Source: Xylaria sp. FL1777 (lineage: Eukaryota; Ascomycota; Sordariomycetes; Xylariales; Xylariaceae). From it: a stretch of 64,000 nt of DNA. Shown here one piece after another: positions 24,060-34,970 of this stretch (position 1 is the stretch's first letter; each line of letters begins with the position of its first letter). The position numbers and the translations under genes were made by a program. The DNA is taken from assembly GCA_022578965.1 (NCBI GenBank), contig MU400542.1:248001-312000 (forward strand). The letters are read 5' to 3'. The notes under the pieces were generated by a model. It saw only the letters and a program-made list of their open reading frames with translations, did not search any database and was not told where the DNA came from.

Positions 24060-24285
24060 TATACGTTTGCTTACTTAAACAATATTTTTATTTATTTTAA
24101 AACAAAGAAAAAGCATATATACTACGTATATAAAATCTTATTTGTATTACTTAAAGCAAGTCTTTATATTAACATTAATAAATATAAATTTTATATTATA
24201 AAAACGCGCTACTTTAGTTTTATTATTAATATAAATAGCATTAAAATAAACTTTATAAAAGTTAAAGCTATTATAAGCTAAAAAC
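24060..24285 (+). pseudogene. Decayed reverse transcriptase core
   Basis: The conserved palm motif reads YLNN instead of the catalytic YLDD: both aspartates became asparagines by G-to-A changes. It is followed by text resembling the Gypsy HIxHVxxVLxxL...INxxKCxF...YLG segment in mutated form. It cannot be catalytic. Confidence 0.85.
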
Positions 24286-24629
24286 AACTATAAAATATAA
24301 AAAACGTTTAAAAATTTTTTAGTTTTATAAATTTTTACTGCTAGTTTATTAAAAGCTTTTTAATAATTATAAAACTGCTAACTAAGCTATTACGTAAAAA
24401 TTTAACGTAAAATTAAAGCTTTAAGTATAATAATACTATTATTAAACTAAAAACAGCTTTTATTAGCATTTTAATACTAGCGTTTTTTAATTTTTTATAA
24501 TGTACTATAGTTAAAATAAATGCTTTTAATTAAGCTAGCAAAAAAATATTATTGCAGTACATAAAAAGTATTTTACGCTTAATAGCTTTTTTTTTAAGTA
24601 AGCATTTCTTAACTAAGTATAACTATAAA

Positions 24630-24800
24630 ATATATAATAAAGAATTATTAGCTATTATTAAAGCATTTAAAAAATAACGCTTAAAGCTATAAAAAGCTAA
24701 CTAATTAATTAAAGTTATTATTAACTATAAAAACTTATAGCACTTTATAATAATAAAGCTATTAAATTAAAAATAAGCTTACTAAATAAAATTTTTTAAT
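24630..24800 (+). pseudogene. Decayed Ty3/Gypsy RNase H segment
   Basis: The frame reads YNKELLAIIKAF and, after stops, IKVIINYKNL and FIIIKLLN, the mutated counterpart of the Gypsy RNase H block (YDKELLAI...VLTDHKNL.YF...K.LN.RQ.RW). This sets the family as Ty3/Gypsy: RT precedes RNase H in the usual order. Confidence 0.8.
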
Positions 24801-27687
24801 TAATTTAACTTTTAAATTATTTATAAGCTAAAAATATATATTATTAAACTAAACGTGCTTAGCAAAAAACTTAAAAATGTACTAGCATTAAAAATTAATA
24901 TTACAAACAAAAAAATCGCTTGTTATATGCAAATTATATTTTTAGCTTTTAAGCTATTATTAAATATATTTTTAAAAAATATTTTATTTTAGTTATGCAC
25001 TTTAAACATAAACTAGCTAATAAAGCATTATATTAATATTACTTATAATGCTTGCTAAAATACATAAAATATAATTATTGCGCTATTATATAGTATTAAA
25101 TAGCTAGCGCTTTTATAAAAAAAACTGCGCATTTTTTTTTTTAAATGTTTTACTTAATAAAGTTACGTTTATTAATAAAACAAGCTGTTTATTTTATAAA
25201 ATAACAAGCTAAAGTTGCAAATTATATACTGTTTATATTATTTTTTAGCTAAAAAACACCTAAAAAAAAAAAACCGTTAATTTAATTAAATAATTTTATT
25301 AGTAGCTAAACTTATATAAAAATATAAAAACGTATATTTAGGCTTATGCTTAATATTATTAAATAAAGCTATTTAAATTCTGCTTGCAAAAGTACTTTAA
25401 GCTTTTATTAGTTTTATATTAGCTTTAATTAAATATTATAATTAATTATATTATAAAACTACTTACTTGCAAAAAAAACAGTATTAAGTACTTTAATATT
25501 TTAATAATAATAAATAAGCTAATAAAAATACGTTATTTTATACTTTATAAAAACTTAAGCGTAAAAAGTATAGCTAACGCTTTTTTAAAGCATATTTTTT
25601 TACTTTATAAAATTTTTTTTAAAATTATGTTTAATTATAAAAGTGCTTTTATAGTAATACTTTAAAGCATTTTATTTAAACAACTTAAGTATACTTTATT
25701 ACATATAAGCAATTATTACTTTTAAACTAATAATTAAACAAAATAGCTTAACTTAATAATTATTTAGTTTTTAAAATGTTTTATTAACAAAAAATAAAAT
25801 AATTAAGTTAACTAGCTATTTTTAGTAGAATTTATAGCAAATAACTATATTTTTAGCATAATTAAAATGTTTTTATTTTTTATAAACTATAGTTATAATT
25901 TTAAAATAAAAATTAAACTAGCTAAGCTAAAATTACTAGCTTTTTTTATAAATAAAAATAACTTAAAGTATATTTAAACTTAAAAAAAACATAAAGCTAC
26001 TAACGTTTTTATTAATAATTTTGGAAAAATTATTAAAAAATTATGCTATATAATAAAAAAAGCATAAAACTACTATAAAAATACAGCTAATAAAATCTAA
26101 AAAAATGCATTTATATATAAAGTAAAAAATCAGGTTTACTTTAGCATAAAATCTTTGCTATAAATCTACATAAAGCTTTTGCAAAAACTAAACAATAAGT
26201 AGATTAGCTTTTTTTAAATCAAAAAAACGTATTTTTAAGATTGCTTTTTTAATTTTTTAAACAAGTTTCTTTTTTTTTTAGTGTTTTATTACTTTTAGCT
26301 AAAAAAAACCTTTAATTTATTTTTAAAGCAAAATCAAATCAATAAAAATAAATAATACTACAAAAAATTGCTTGCTTTAATATATTTGCTTAAACTAAAC
26401 TTTTAGCTATAATAGCATTTTAAAAGTATAATATGTAATAAGTTAACTTTTTTTAAAAACATTAAATATTTTATAAAATAAAAAAATAAAAAACTAGTTT
26501 AGTAACTATTTTTAAACTTTAGTTATTATTATAACTTAGTTAAGCATTATAAAAATAATAAATTATATATACTTTTTATTAAAAATATTAATATTTTGTT
26601 GTTATTATTAATGCTAATATTAGCTTATAAAAAACTATAAAACACTAAACAAAATATACTTAAGCTACTTAAATATAATATATTTAATGTTAATATTTTA
26701 GCGTTTAAACTACTAATTAAACTACTATTTAAATAGCTTAAAAAACTTTTTTAGCTATTAAAAAAGTAAACAAAAAACAAAAACTAGCTATTAAAAAAAA
26801 GTATTAAAAGTAGCTATAAGTAAGCTAATATAGCTAAAAAGTTAAAAAAAACAAAAACTTTATATTATAACTAATAAAAAACATTAGCTATAAAACCTTA
26901 AATAAAACATTGCTAAACTAAAAAAAAACGTAAAATATTTAAAAACTTATAAAAAGCTAGCAACTTTTAAAACTAAACAGCAATAAAACTAAGACTTATT
27001 ATAACTATATGCTAAAGCACTTAAAAAAACATACGTTTTATTAGCTTTTATAAAAAAAAATCTAAACAGAAGCAAAAAAAGCAAAGCTTACTTAAATGCA
27101 TAAAAATAGCAAGTTTTAAAACAAAATATCTGCTAAACTTCAAAAGTTCAAAAAAAAATGCTAATTATATTAAAATAAAACTTACTTTTAAATAAAAAAA
27201 AAAAATAAAACTTTTTTAACTTAATAAAAAACAAAACACTTTAAACTAATATAATATGCGTTATTAGCAGACCGGTTAAAAGCTATTAAGTTTGTTATAA
27301 CGCTAAAAATGCTAAAAGCAGCTCTAAAAAAAAGGTTTAATTAAATAAAAACGTAAAAACTCTATATAAAATAAAACAAAACATATAATCTTAAAAAAAC
27401 ATTTCTATAGCTACTAAATATAAAATTAAAGCTTGCAAGTTTAAATAAAAAATGCAAAGTTAGTTAAAAAACAACAATAAACGTTTAAAAGAAAATATTT
27501 AGCATAGCATACTTTTTAAACAACTTTATAGCTAGCTTAAAAGAAATCATTTGCTAGCGTTAAAACAAACATGCAAACTAGGTTTTAAGCCTAAACTAAA
27601 AGAACTTTTAACGTAGTTTCTTTTTATAAAACAAAGTATTATTAATTACACCTATTTAAAACAAATAAAATGTAAAAGAAAAAGTGC

Positions 27688-27841
27688 TATTATAAAACTA
27701 TTATATATATATAAGTATTCCTTTCTTTAATACGTAATTAGCTCTGTAAGCTATAACAGAATTATTACTCCAACCTATATGTGTGTTACCTGGTAATAGT
27801 ACATAACCTCTTGTATCACTACTAGGGGTCACCCCGTAACA
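27688..27841 (+). repeat. Right LTR (154 bp)
   Basis: Aligned to the left LTR over its whole length. The inner start has TG changed to TA and ACA changed to ATA, while the outer end (GGTCACCCCGTAACA) is intact. This is the mirror image of the left LTR's decay. Confidence 0.92.
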
Positions 27842-27846
27842 GGAGT
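27842..27846. repeat. Target-site duplication, right copy (GGAGT)
   Basis: GGAGT follows the terminal CA of the right LTR and matches the left copy at 20280-20284. Confidence 0.92.
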
Positions 27847-28151
27847 GAGAAGAAGAATAAGTCGTCTATATCGGCTTGAAATAGCCTCAGTTCCTCCTCA
27901 AGCTCCTGATTACTCAGGTTCTGGAGATTCTCTTCTTGGGCCTTGCGGTACCATTTCACGAATCGCGCCACCCCGTCCGAATACGGGTCTTGAACCGCCC
28001 ATGAAGAGGTCGAAACTAGCCGAGTTATTGCCCGTGCATCGTGTGGTGTGTCATTTCTTGAGGACTTACGTGACCTTGAATTTCGTTCACGCCACCAGTT
28101 ATCCGCTATCCCCTTTAAAGTTCTGACATCAGGATGTACGTAATATGTCAT
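27842..28151 (-). pseudogene. SprT-like metallopeptidase, N-terminal part (split by LTR element)
   Basis: The start codon is at 28151. The frame runs 103 codons and one base to the right edge of the element (27842, counting one duplication). It encodes a basic region (RNSRSRKSSRN), a predicted helical segment (FVKWYRKAQEENLQNLSNQELEEELRLF shortened here: FVKWYRKAQEE to EEELRLF) and ADIDDLFFFSL. The last codon is completed by the first bases beyond the element at 20279, continuing as LLTRKIEGK toward the HExxH domain. The intact frame would have been a 256-aa SprT-like protein without introns. The promoter remains on this side, so a transcript might read into the LTR; a stop appears within the LTR at 27822. 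Confidence 0.83.
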
Positions 28152-29386
28152 CGCTTCTCTTTATGAGGTAATGTTATGTATGTCTCAGGGTAGAAGTTGA
28201 GATTTAGGTATGTGTAATATTGTAGTCAAAAGATGCCAGGAGTCTCTAATAAGAGGTCTCTACTGTTGGTTCAAAAGTATTGCCATAAAAGCATAGTTGC
28301 TTAATATTTATATAGCCATCTTAATTCCCTTTACAATACAAAATGTTCATTAACAAAAGCTTTGTCTTCAAACAACTTAATAGTCCTAAAACGAAATGGC
28401 CGCCTACATATTCGAACAAAGGCATAGAGATAGACTTGGTACTAATATATGCGTATATCTTCTAGCTGTATAGCATCTAGCGTTGCTAAGATGTTAGATA
28501 ATACGGGTGCGTAATAGACAAATATCGCAAATTATCAGAAAACTAACCATGAAATCACAGCATGGTTGAAGTAGTATTATAAACTGCACTACGTCTTAAG
28601 ACGGCTTCTAAGGTTAGTAACCTAGTCATTTTCACTGTAGGGCTATTAGATAAGAATAATCTGTTTATGATTATGACTCGTACGTAAAGACTACAACTTC
28701 AAAGTTTTCTCGGCCTTGTACCTATCCAATGTATACTTCAAGCACTACACCTACCAAATTCAGCTTACCTATTCAAAGCCTCTAACAGAATGGTCGATGT
28801 AACTAGCAAAAATAAGTATTGATACTTATACACGGATAATTTCTAGAAACAGGCCTAGAATCGTTTCGGATAGTTATTTGGTATGGAAAAGAAGGTCTTA
28901 TCGACGCCTTTGGGATCTCGTTGGTCCAAACCACCCCCCCTTGGTGTTCAGTATTGCTATCGGGCTTAACGGTATTGATTACCCATCCCTTCTTTCGTGT
29001 GTCGTTTTCTTGAACTCTTTTCTTGATTGTCCCCAGCAATAGGCTAATATTTATATGTGCTCACAAGAAATGCAATGGAGACTATAATCACTATCTTATT
29101 TAAACTAACAACAAACACCTGCTCCTTTTAGAACGGCCCCCGACTACTACGATCCAGAATGAGGGATATGGGGGCGATGTAGAGTACAAATATAACATAG
29201 AACACAAATTCCTTCCATAACTGCTCGTTATCCTGTAATATTTCCAATACCATCGACCTTCATTATTTTCAACGGCCCAAAGCTACTTATTATTGTTAAG
29301 TTATCTCCTATTCAATACTTATAATTAAACCTACCTTAGTACGGAATACATATCGATCCGCACAGCTATCATACCCAAAAGCAACG
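28152..29386. other. Gene-poor region
   Basis: 5' flank of the split SprT-like gene, followed by AT-rich sequence without recognisable coding. The minus-strand frame at 28803-29039 has no motifs. Confidence 0.45.
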
Positions 29387-29800
29387 ATGAAAGCTATTAT
29401 CCTATCAACACTTGTATCCATCCTCATCGCCCTAGTCTCGGCAGAAATGATCTTCGAATACTTGGAGTGCGACAATATCGACCTCACTAAAAACTACAGC
29501 CTACTAAGCTAGTGCACAAATTCATACGGGACCCCATTGCCTCCGACGGACATTAGCCTCGACCTTAACAAGTATTGCACTAATAACCTGAGGGCCCTGA
29601 ACTACATGCAGGATGGCGGGGAGGGGTACTAGCTCATCTGCCAGTGTAGTACCAGCAAGGGACTAGACGAGAAGGAGACCACGTGTAACCTCAATGACTG
29701 GAGAACCATCAAGCTTAATGGTCGTGTCCATACTATCCTCAACGTGACGTGCAATAAGTCGGATAACATTACGAAGAGGTCCCAAATAAAGGTATCATGA
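29387..29800 (+). pseudogene. Decayed small secreted cysteine-rich protein gene
   Basis: From an ATG at 29387 a single frame runs 137 codons to TGA at 29798, broken only by TAG at codons 42 and 82 (29510 and 29630). It opens with a clear signal peptide (MKAIILSTLVSILIALVSA) and contains spaced cysteines (LECDN, CTNSYG, KYCTNN, ICQCS, TTCNLND, NVTCN). The pattern of two similar halves with C-N-L-N-D-type segments loosely recalls CVNH-like secreted proteins; that is a guess. Both stops could arise from CAG by one C-to-T change, in a CCAG context. No frameshift is needed. Confidence 0.75.
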
Positions 29801-31175
29801 GATCTTCGACGCCTAAGTAATTCAACAAACATCCTAAATACAAGAATAGTTTCATTTAGTAGCCTATGTTCGACCCGTCTTCTGTCCTACCTACCTACCT
29901 ACCTACTATAACTCGAGATGTGTTAACTGGTTTTGTCTCTGGAGTGAAAATCGTTTGTCATTGGGTTTCTGGTACGTAGAATTATATAGGAAGTAAGTAC
30001 TTATCCAAGTAAGTTTTCAGGAGAGGTAGAACATTTATAAAGCTATTCCTATGATATACTCACCCTAGTGGTAACGTTCTTACCCCTTTGGATCCTCACC
30101 CCTGACAACATTAGATCCAGGTAGGAACCTAGCACACCAGGTGACGTCAGCTTAAATATCTACTTTCTGGTATAGATGAGCTAACCAGCGAATAACTATA
30201 TAGCGCTGTTAGGAATCGAACATAACTCCTAATTAGTAGACCTACACTGGTGTGCACCCATCAACTCGGGTATGGTTAAAATACCCAGTCATTTTTAGAC
30301 TTCCTAAGTTTTCGCCCGGGGCGAAGGCGATTTATGTGTGGGGTCAGCCGTTGCTGGTCACCGAACCTTTTGTTGATTCACTAAGTAGGTTTGAAAATTT
30401 ACCTCGTCAACTTTCAAATTCACTTCAATCTTAAGCGAAGTTGTATACAGTACCTGCTACTCAGGCATAGCACTAATGAATAATGAAACACCAAACATGA
30501 TAGAAACTGCGAATCATGGCTCACCATAGGCTTAACCACGTTAGTATAACACCGTAATAAAGAGATATATTTCCCCAGATTTCTACTGAAGTAGGAATAC
30601 ATAGATAATAGTCCTTGCTATTTGCGATGCGAATGCCAGAAAAAGGGGCTGTTTTATATATGCTTGATATATATCACGTGTATAGTTCGGGCTTCCTTAT
30701 GGACGACGCATATTCATTTTTACAATGTTATTGTCTTTTATTCTATTTTTTTGGCTATCTCGTTTTAATCTTACCTCTTATTTCCTTTTTCCCCCCTTTA
30801 TTCCCCCCCTTTTCACCTTTTCCATCCCCCCCCTCCGTTTTCGATAACTTTATCGTTTTCAGTCATCTAGTTAGTCTATAATAAGGCCATATAATGGGAT
30901 AGTGGTGACAACAACGAAAAATATTCGCGAAGGCAAACGTAATTCAGCCAAATATCTGCCTTAGCAGCTGGAATGGGTTTTATTTTCAACCTTGGGCCGT
31001 CGTCACCGTCTCTGGATTCGATTGGGTCGTTGGCACGGTATTTTGATTAACCATGAGGGCTATAATCGCACACATCTTGCTTACTTCATACTTAAGCAAG
31101 TGCAATTGATAGAGATATCTCATTGCTAATTTGCGCAAACCCATACTTGGAGAAGCACGCTTACACCCACCCTGC
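29801..31175. other. Gene-poor region
   Basis: Contains a CTAC tetranucleotide run (about 29887-29908), a tRNA T-loop-like sequence on the minus strand (GTTCGATTCC, about 30209-30218) without a convincing cloverleaf, and a pyrimidine-rich tract (about 30780-30835). No gene is recognised. Confidence 0.45.
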
Positions 31176-32225
31176 TCAGTTGCGTCGCAAACCTCGGCGC
31201 GTGGGACAGTGTTTTGACTTAAGTTGTCGTCGGGACTTTTCAAGACGCTGTTCCGATTGCGACTGCGCGTCACTATGACAGGATCCTGTCTTAGTTGCAG
31301 ACAACTGATTTGAGAGGCTATGGACTTGAAGTTGACTATGGGCTAGGGCGTAACGTCTCTTCCAAACCGCTGTCTCCGTCACTAGATCGTGGAAATCTAG
31401 CTCCATCATTACTAGATCCCCTTCAAGGCTGGCGATATGACGGTTCTTCCAAGAGATTACTCTCTCAGTCGCTGGATCGGAACCTCCCAGCTTCACGATG
31501 GAGAGTTTGCGGAAGTAAAGGTGTTTCCAAGATTCTCCCTCGTTCATTAGATTATGATAATCCAGTTCCAGCATCTTCATATCATTAATGAGGAGTGATA
31601 TGTGAATCCCCTGCTTATGAACTTGGCTTTCGAGGTATTTAATCTTCGATTTTGCTACGTGGCAAATCGCCTCGTGTTTTGGCTCAGGGATGGAGTGAAC
31701 CTGGTATCCAGATTTTTCAAACTCTGTATCTTCCGAGGAACAAATTGTTTCTCCGTCTGAATCAGAGGTGGACTGCAAATCTTCAGAACAGGAACTGCCT
31801 TCGTCTTCTGGCACAGAGCTGAACTGGGTTCGGTTTTCAAGCTTACTGGGCTCCGAATCCTCCAGACAGCAAATCCCTTCATCTTGCTGCTCAGAGATGA
31901 ACTGAATTTGGTTCTCGGGTTTTTCACATCTTCCGCGCTCTGTATCTTCCGAGAGGCAAACCCAATCATCGTCCAGTTGAGGGGTAAAACAGACTTTAGA
32001 GTCAGGGGTACGCGTACCCGGCCATCGGTGGGCGAAATAAGTGTTGCGCCCACACGCTGCTAAGGGCACTTTCAAGCGCAGGCAATTGCCAGGGGACTGA
32101 TAAGACAGGGTCGTAGGCTGCTGACCATGCGTACCGGGAGACTTGGCAGCGGCATTACTATCGCAGCACTCTCCGCCACTTTCGCTCCACGGGGGTCGAT
32201 GACTCTCGAAATCCTTAGGCAACAA
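31176..32225 (-). CDS. Hypothetical protein with internal repeats and coiled coil
   Basis: A 349-codon open frame beginning at a non-ATG codon, so the true start must lie in an upstream exon I could not identify. Residues about 85-195 hold four or five imperfect repeats of roughly 25-30 aa built on an acidic-Cys pattern (DEGICCLEDSE, DEGSSCSEDLQ, ETICSSEDTE). After them come two copies of a helical unit (MKMLELDYHNLM...W and LVMMELDFHDLV...W), consistent with a coiled coil. The C-terminus is basic. I do not recognise the family. The repeat unit length is a multiple of three, which also keeps an overlapping alternative frame open. It could be a real lineage-specific gene or a decaying one. Confidence 0.45.
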   Translation of the reverse strand: MLPKDFESHRPPWSESGGECCDSNAAAKSPGTHGQQPTTLSYQSPGNCLRLKVPLAACGRNTYFAHRWPGTRTPDSKVCFTPQLDDDWVCLSEDTERGRCEKPENQIQFISEQQDEGICCLEDSEPSKLENRTQFSSVPEDEGSSCSEDLQSTSDSDGETICSSEDTEFEKSGYQVHSIPEPKHEAICHVAKSKIKYLESQVHKQGIHISLLINDMKMLELDYHNLMNEGESWKHLYFRKLSIVKLGGSDPATERVISWKNRHIASLEGDLVMMELDFHDLVTETAVWKRRYALAHSQLQVHSLSNQLSATKTGSCHSDAQSQSEQRLEKSRRQLKSKHCPTRRGLRRN

Positions 32226-33187
32226 GCCCGGAATGTGAACCGTCCTGCGTTGAGGCCAACGTTAGCACTGAATGGAAGACGTTGCTTGCGGCTACGAACA
32301 CTTTTCTCATTTTTTTGTGTTAAGGCAGTAAGTAGCCTAGTTTTAGTCGCAAAGACCGGGTCCGTCTTAGATCTACGTTTATTTAGCAAAAGAGTGCTCG
32401 AAAACTGCGATTTGGTGAATTAGGGTATCTCTTCTCTTAGGTGAGAGAAGTTGGAAATATTAGAATCAGGTAATTAACACGTAGACTTATATATATTCGA
32501 GCCAGCTTGTCACTGTAAGAACCCTCATCGGAAACTTACATCATTCTCCATTTTGTATTTAATCCTTTGCATTAGGTGTCAGAAGAAAAATACTATACCG
32601 TCAGTTTTGGGTTCGGGTTTGAGTTTGGAGGGTTTAGTTCTTTTTGTTTTTATGAAAAAAAAAAAATAAGAGTTTTGCAATCTAGTGATAAAGTTAAAAT
32701 TATATTTTAGCTTAGCTTCGTCAAAACGCATTATTTGCCAAGCCAACATTGTTTTTTCTTCGTGAGTCGCCGTAGACTCAGACTACAAAACTGTATTGTA
32801 GAAACGAGAGAGGACTGACGACAACTTGGCGAGTACGGGCCACGTAGTACCTCACAATTTCACAATTGAGCTTCAGGAGGCTATTAGGTAAGCTGGATTT
32901 TTCTTGGTTAACAAATACTACACGAGTACGATGCTAAAATTCCAAAATCTATATGCTGCGCCAAATCTCCTAGGAATGCTAAATACAGCAGATAGCCTTA
33001 AGAAGCTCGTTAAGGATGTAGCTTGTTGAATTACGTTCAGCATAGCATGACGATTGCAATTCGCCGTTCATTATCTATACCTGTTTGAGAGCTCTGCTTG
33101 GATAAGTCCTCGAAATATTGCTATCGTCTAGTCATAGAAGCCTAAAATGCTGCAAGATGCACGCTCGTAATACAGCCATCCCGCACC
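32226..33187. other. Intergenic region
   Basis: Contains a poly-A run at about 32653-32668 and the 3' flank of the ceramide synthase gene. No gene is recognised. It may include the missing first exon of the hypothetical gene to its left. Confidence 0.45.
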
Positions 33188-34970
33188 TCATTCAACCTGC
33201 TTCTCACAACCAATGCGCCCAAGTAATTCCTTTCGGTCACTATGTCCAGGGAGACTGACCCCAGAGGACGACGCCGCCCTTTTTACCCCAGTTCGACGTT
33301 CCCACCCTTTCAGGTCGATGGACTCCACCCCTACTTCTTCCTCAAGCGGCTGGGCTTCTTCGTATTCATATTCTGCTTCGCTCTCTACCTCGTCATCACT
33401 GCGAGGATCATCGGCCGAGCCTCCCCTCAGAACTCTTGTGGCTACCCGAACGATCATGAAGAACCAGAATATAGTAATAGCCTGAAGACTAAGTAGAGTG
33501 TATAGGAAGCCATATATCACCGGCTGAGAGAAGCAAAGTGCACCTTCGGGTTTTCTAAATGGCTCCAGCCAGTGACGCCATCCGTCAGGAATGGGAAGTG
33601 GCCCTTTTAGGTTGGTGCTGTTGCCATAGAAGCAGCCGATGGGTATTATATGAATGGCATCCCTCCAAATACTCCAGCATACCATCATATAAAATACGTG
33701 CCGAGCAAAGAACCACGAGACCATGAACATGCCGAACATGATATCGCACAACGTCGAAAAGCCTAGATACTTGAGACATTTCGCGAGCTGGGAGTTGATT
33801 AGACATGGGGGGGACGAAAGGGGAGAGGTGGAAAGGTAGATCTCTGGCCTAGGACTTACTGGGAGGAATATGTCAACGATATCCATCAGCACAAGAATCA
33901 ATATGCCAACTCGAGTGTGGTGATAGTAGTACGAGGCAGTCATCAGCGCAATAGTGATGAAATGGTGAGTGAGCATCTGCCAGTGATCTTTGCGACGTTC
34001 CTCAATGTGAATAACAAGGACTTGCTGTAGCCAGAAGGCCCATTGCCCCAAAAAGTAAGCTTTAACGAGCCCAGTCACTTCCCGGTTTGGCCAGTCAGTC
34101 CACAGCTCCCTCAAGTTCATAAATGATGGTGAGTTGTAGTATAGGTACTGGTCAGCTGTCAGCAACCAATGTCGAATACGGTCAAGGCCGACGTAGTCAT
34201 AACATGGACGAGAATCAATCGGCTGTCAACATACCACGCCTAAAGGCCAAAAGAAAGAGTAGTAGACTAGAAGCCATGCTTGTTCAGAGAACCGAGTTAT
34301 GTCCTTCCTTTTTTCCAAGCCCCAATGTTTGGCCAATGGAGCGAAGATATGTTCCATGAGGCCGGCTCGAAGCCCAGTGAAGAGCACAATGCAGAAAGCG
34401 ATGAAGTGATAGTCATCGCCACCAATGGCATAATCACCGGATTTCAGGTTCTTATAAGATAGGGTAAAGAACTTGAGTGTGTGAGGCCGCGCCTTGGGAA
34501 TAAACAAGTGTGTAAGGAAGATGAGAGCTATGAGATTGAAAGACAACCCTATGAAAAGAAAAATGATCAAGACCATTGGTTAGCTGGCTAGGACAATGCG
34601 CGAACCTTAAAAATTTGTCTCTCCATATAGAAGTAGTATTAGAAGTGGAACAATGAGCGGCACACCTACCTATTTGGTTATCCAAAAGCCAACGGGTGAG
34701 GCTCTTGATGGTCCCATGGCCCTTCCGCTTCACTCTCCGAATCAAGACCTTATTGTTGCTAGTTTGCATGTAGAGTGGACCATTCATAGAAGTGCGCGAT
34801 TGGAGAGACGGCCTCCTCATGTTTGGGGTAGTGGGTGTCTTTAGCCTCTCGACCTTTAGTTCTCTGTGAATGATGTTGGTCTCTACAGACAAGCGAGGGC
34901 CAGGGTCGGTGTCATCGTTCGGCGGCAACAGCGGCGGCATCGAAGTCGACGTCGGCGACGTATCAGCCAT
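33188..34970 (-). CDS. LAG1: Ceramide synthase (LAG1/LAC1, TLC domain)
   Basis: Four exons, 34970-34670, 34548-34235, 34147-33860 and 33787-33188, encode 500 aa; all donors (GTAGGT, GTATGT, GTAAGT) and phases agree. The protein condenses a fatty acyl-CoA with a sphingoid base in the ER. A soluble N-terminal part (about 100 aa, ending RRKGHGTIKSLTRWLLDNQI) is followed by transmembrane segments. The Lag motif includes the paired catalytic histidines (MLTHHFITI, residues about 266-267), followed by LMDIVDIFLP and further membrane helices. The C-terminal tail is acidic (DDEVESEAEYEYEE), a frequent phosphoregulation target in fungal Lag1 proteins. The ATG at 34970 is preferred over an upstream GTG. 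Fungi often have two ceramide synthases; I cannot tell which type this is. Confidence 0.93.

Larger units (their letters stand above)
20285..27841 (+). mobile_element. Ty3/Gypsy LTR retrotransposon, RIP-like decayed
   Basis: A 7,557-bp element bounded by 154-bp direct repeats (TG...CA ends) and a perfect GGAGT duplication. The interior is extremely AT-rich with almost no CC, GG, TC or GA. Translating the plus strand despite many stops reveals reverse transcriptase (about 24060-24285: FAYLNNIFIYFKTKKKH, matching Gypsy FVYLDDILIYSKTKEEH-type text) and RNase H (about 24630-24800: YNKELLAI, then VIINYKNL, matching YDKELLAI and VLTDHKNL). The D-to-N, E-to-K and S-to-F changes are those expected from C-to-T/G-to-A mutation. 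A purine-rich stretch (AAAAGAAAAAG, about 27674) before the right LTR is a likely polypurine tract; the primer-binding site is no longer readable. It is immobile. Confidence 0.93.

Noticed and set aside
20439..27687. AT-rich block as mitochondrial insertion or centromere
   Set aside because: It has paired LTRs, a target duplication and readable Gypsy RT/RNase H text, so it is a mutated retroelement.
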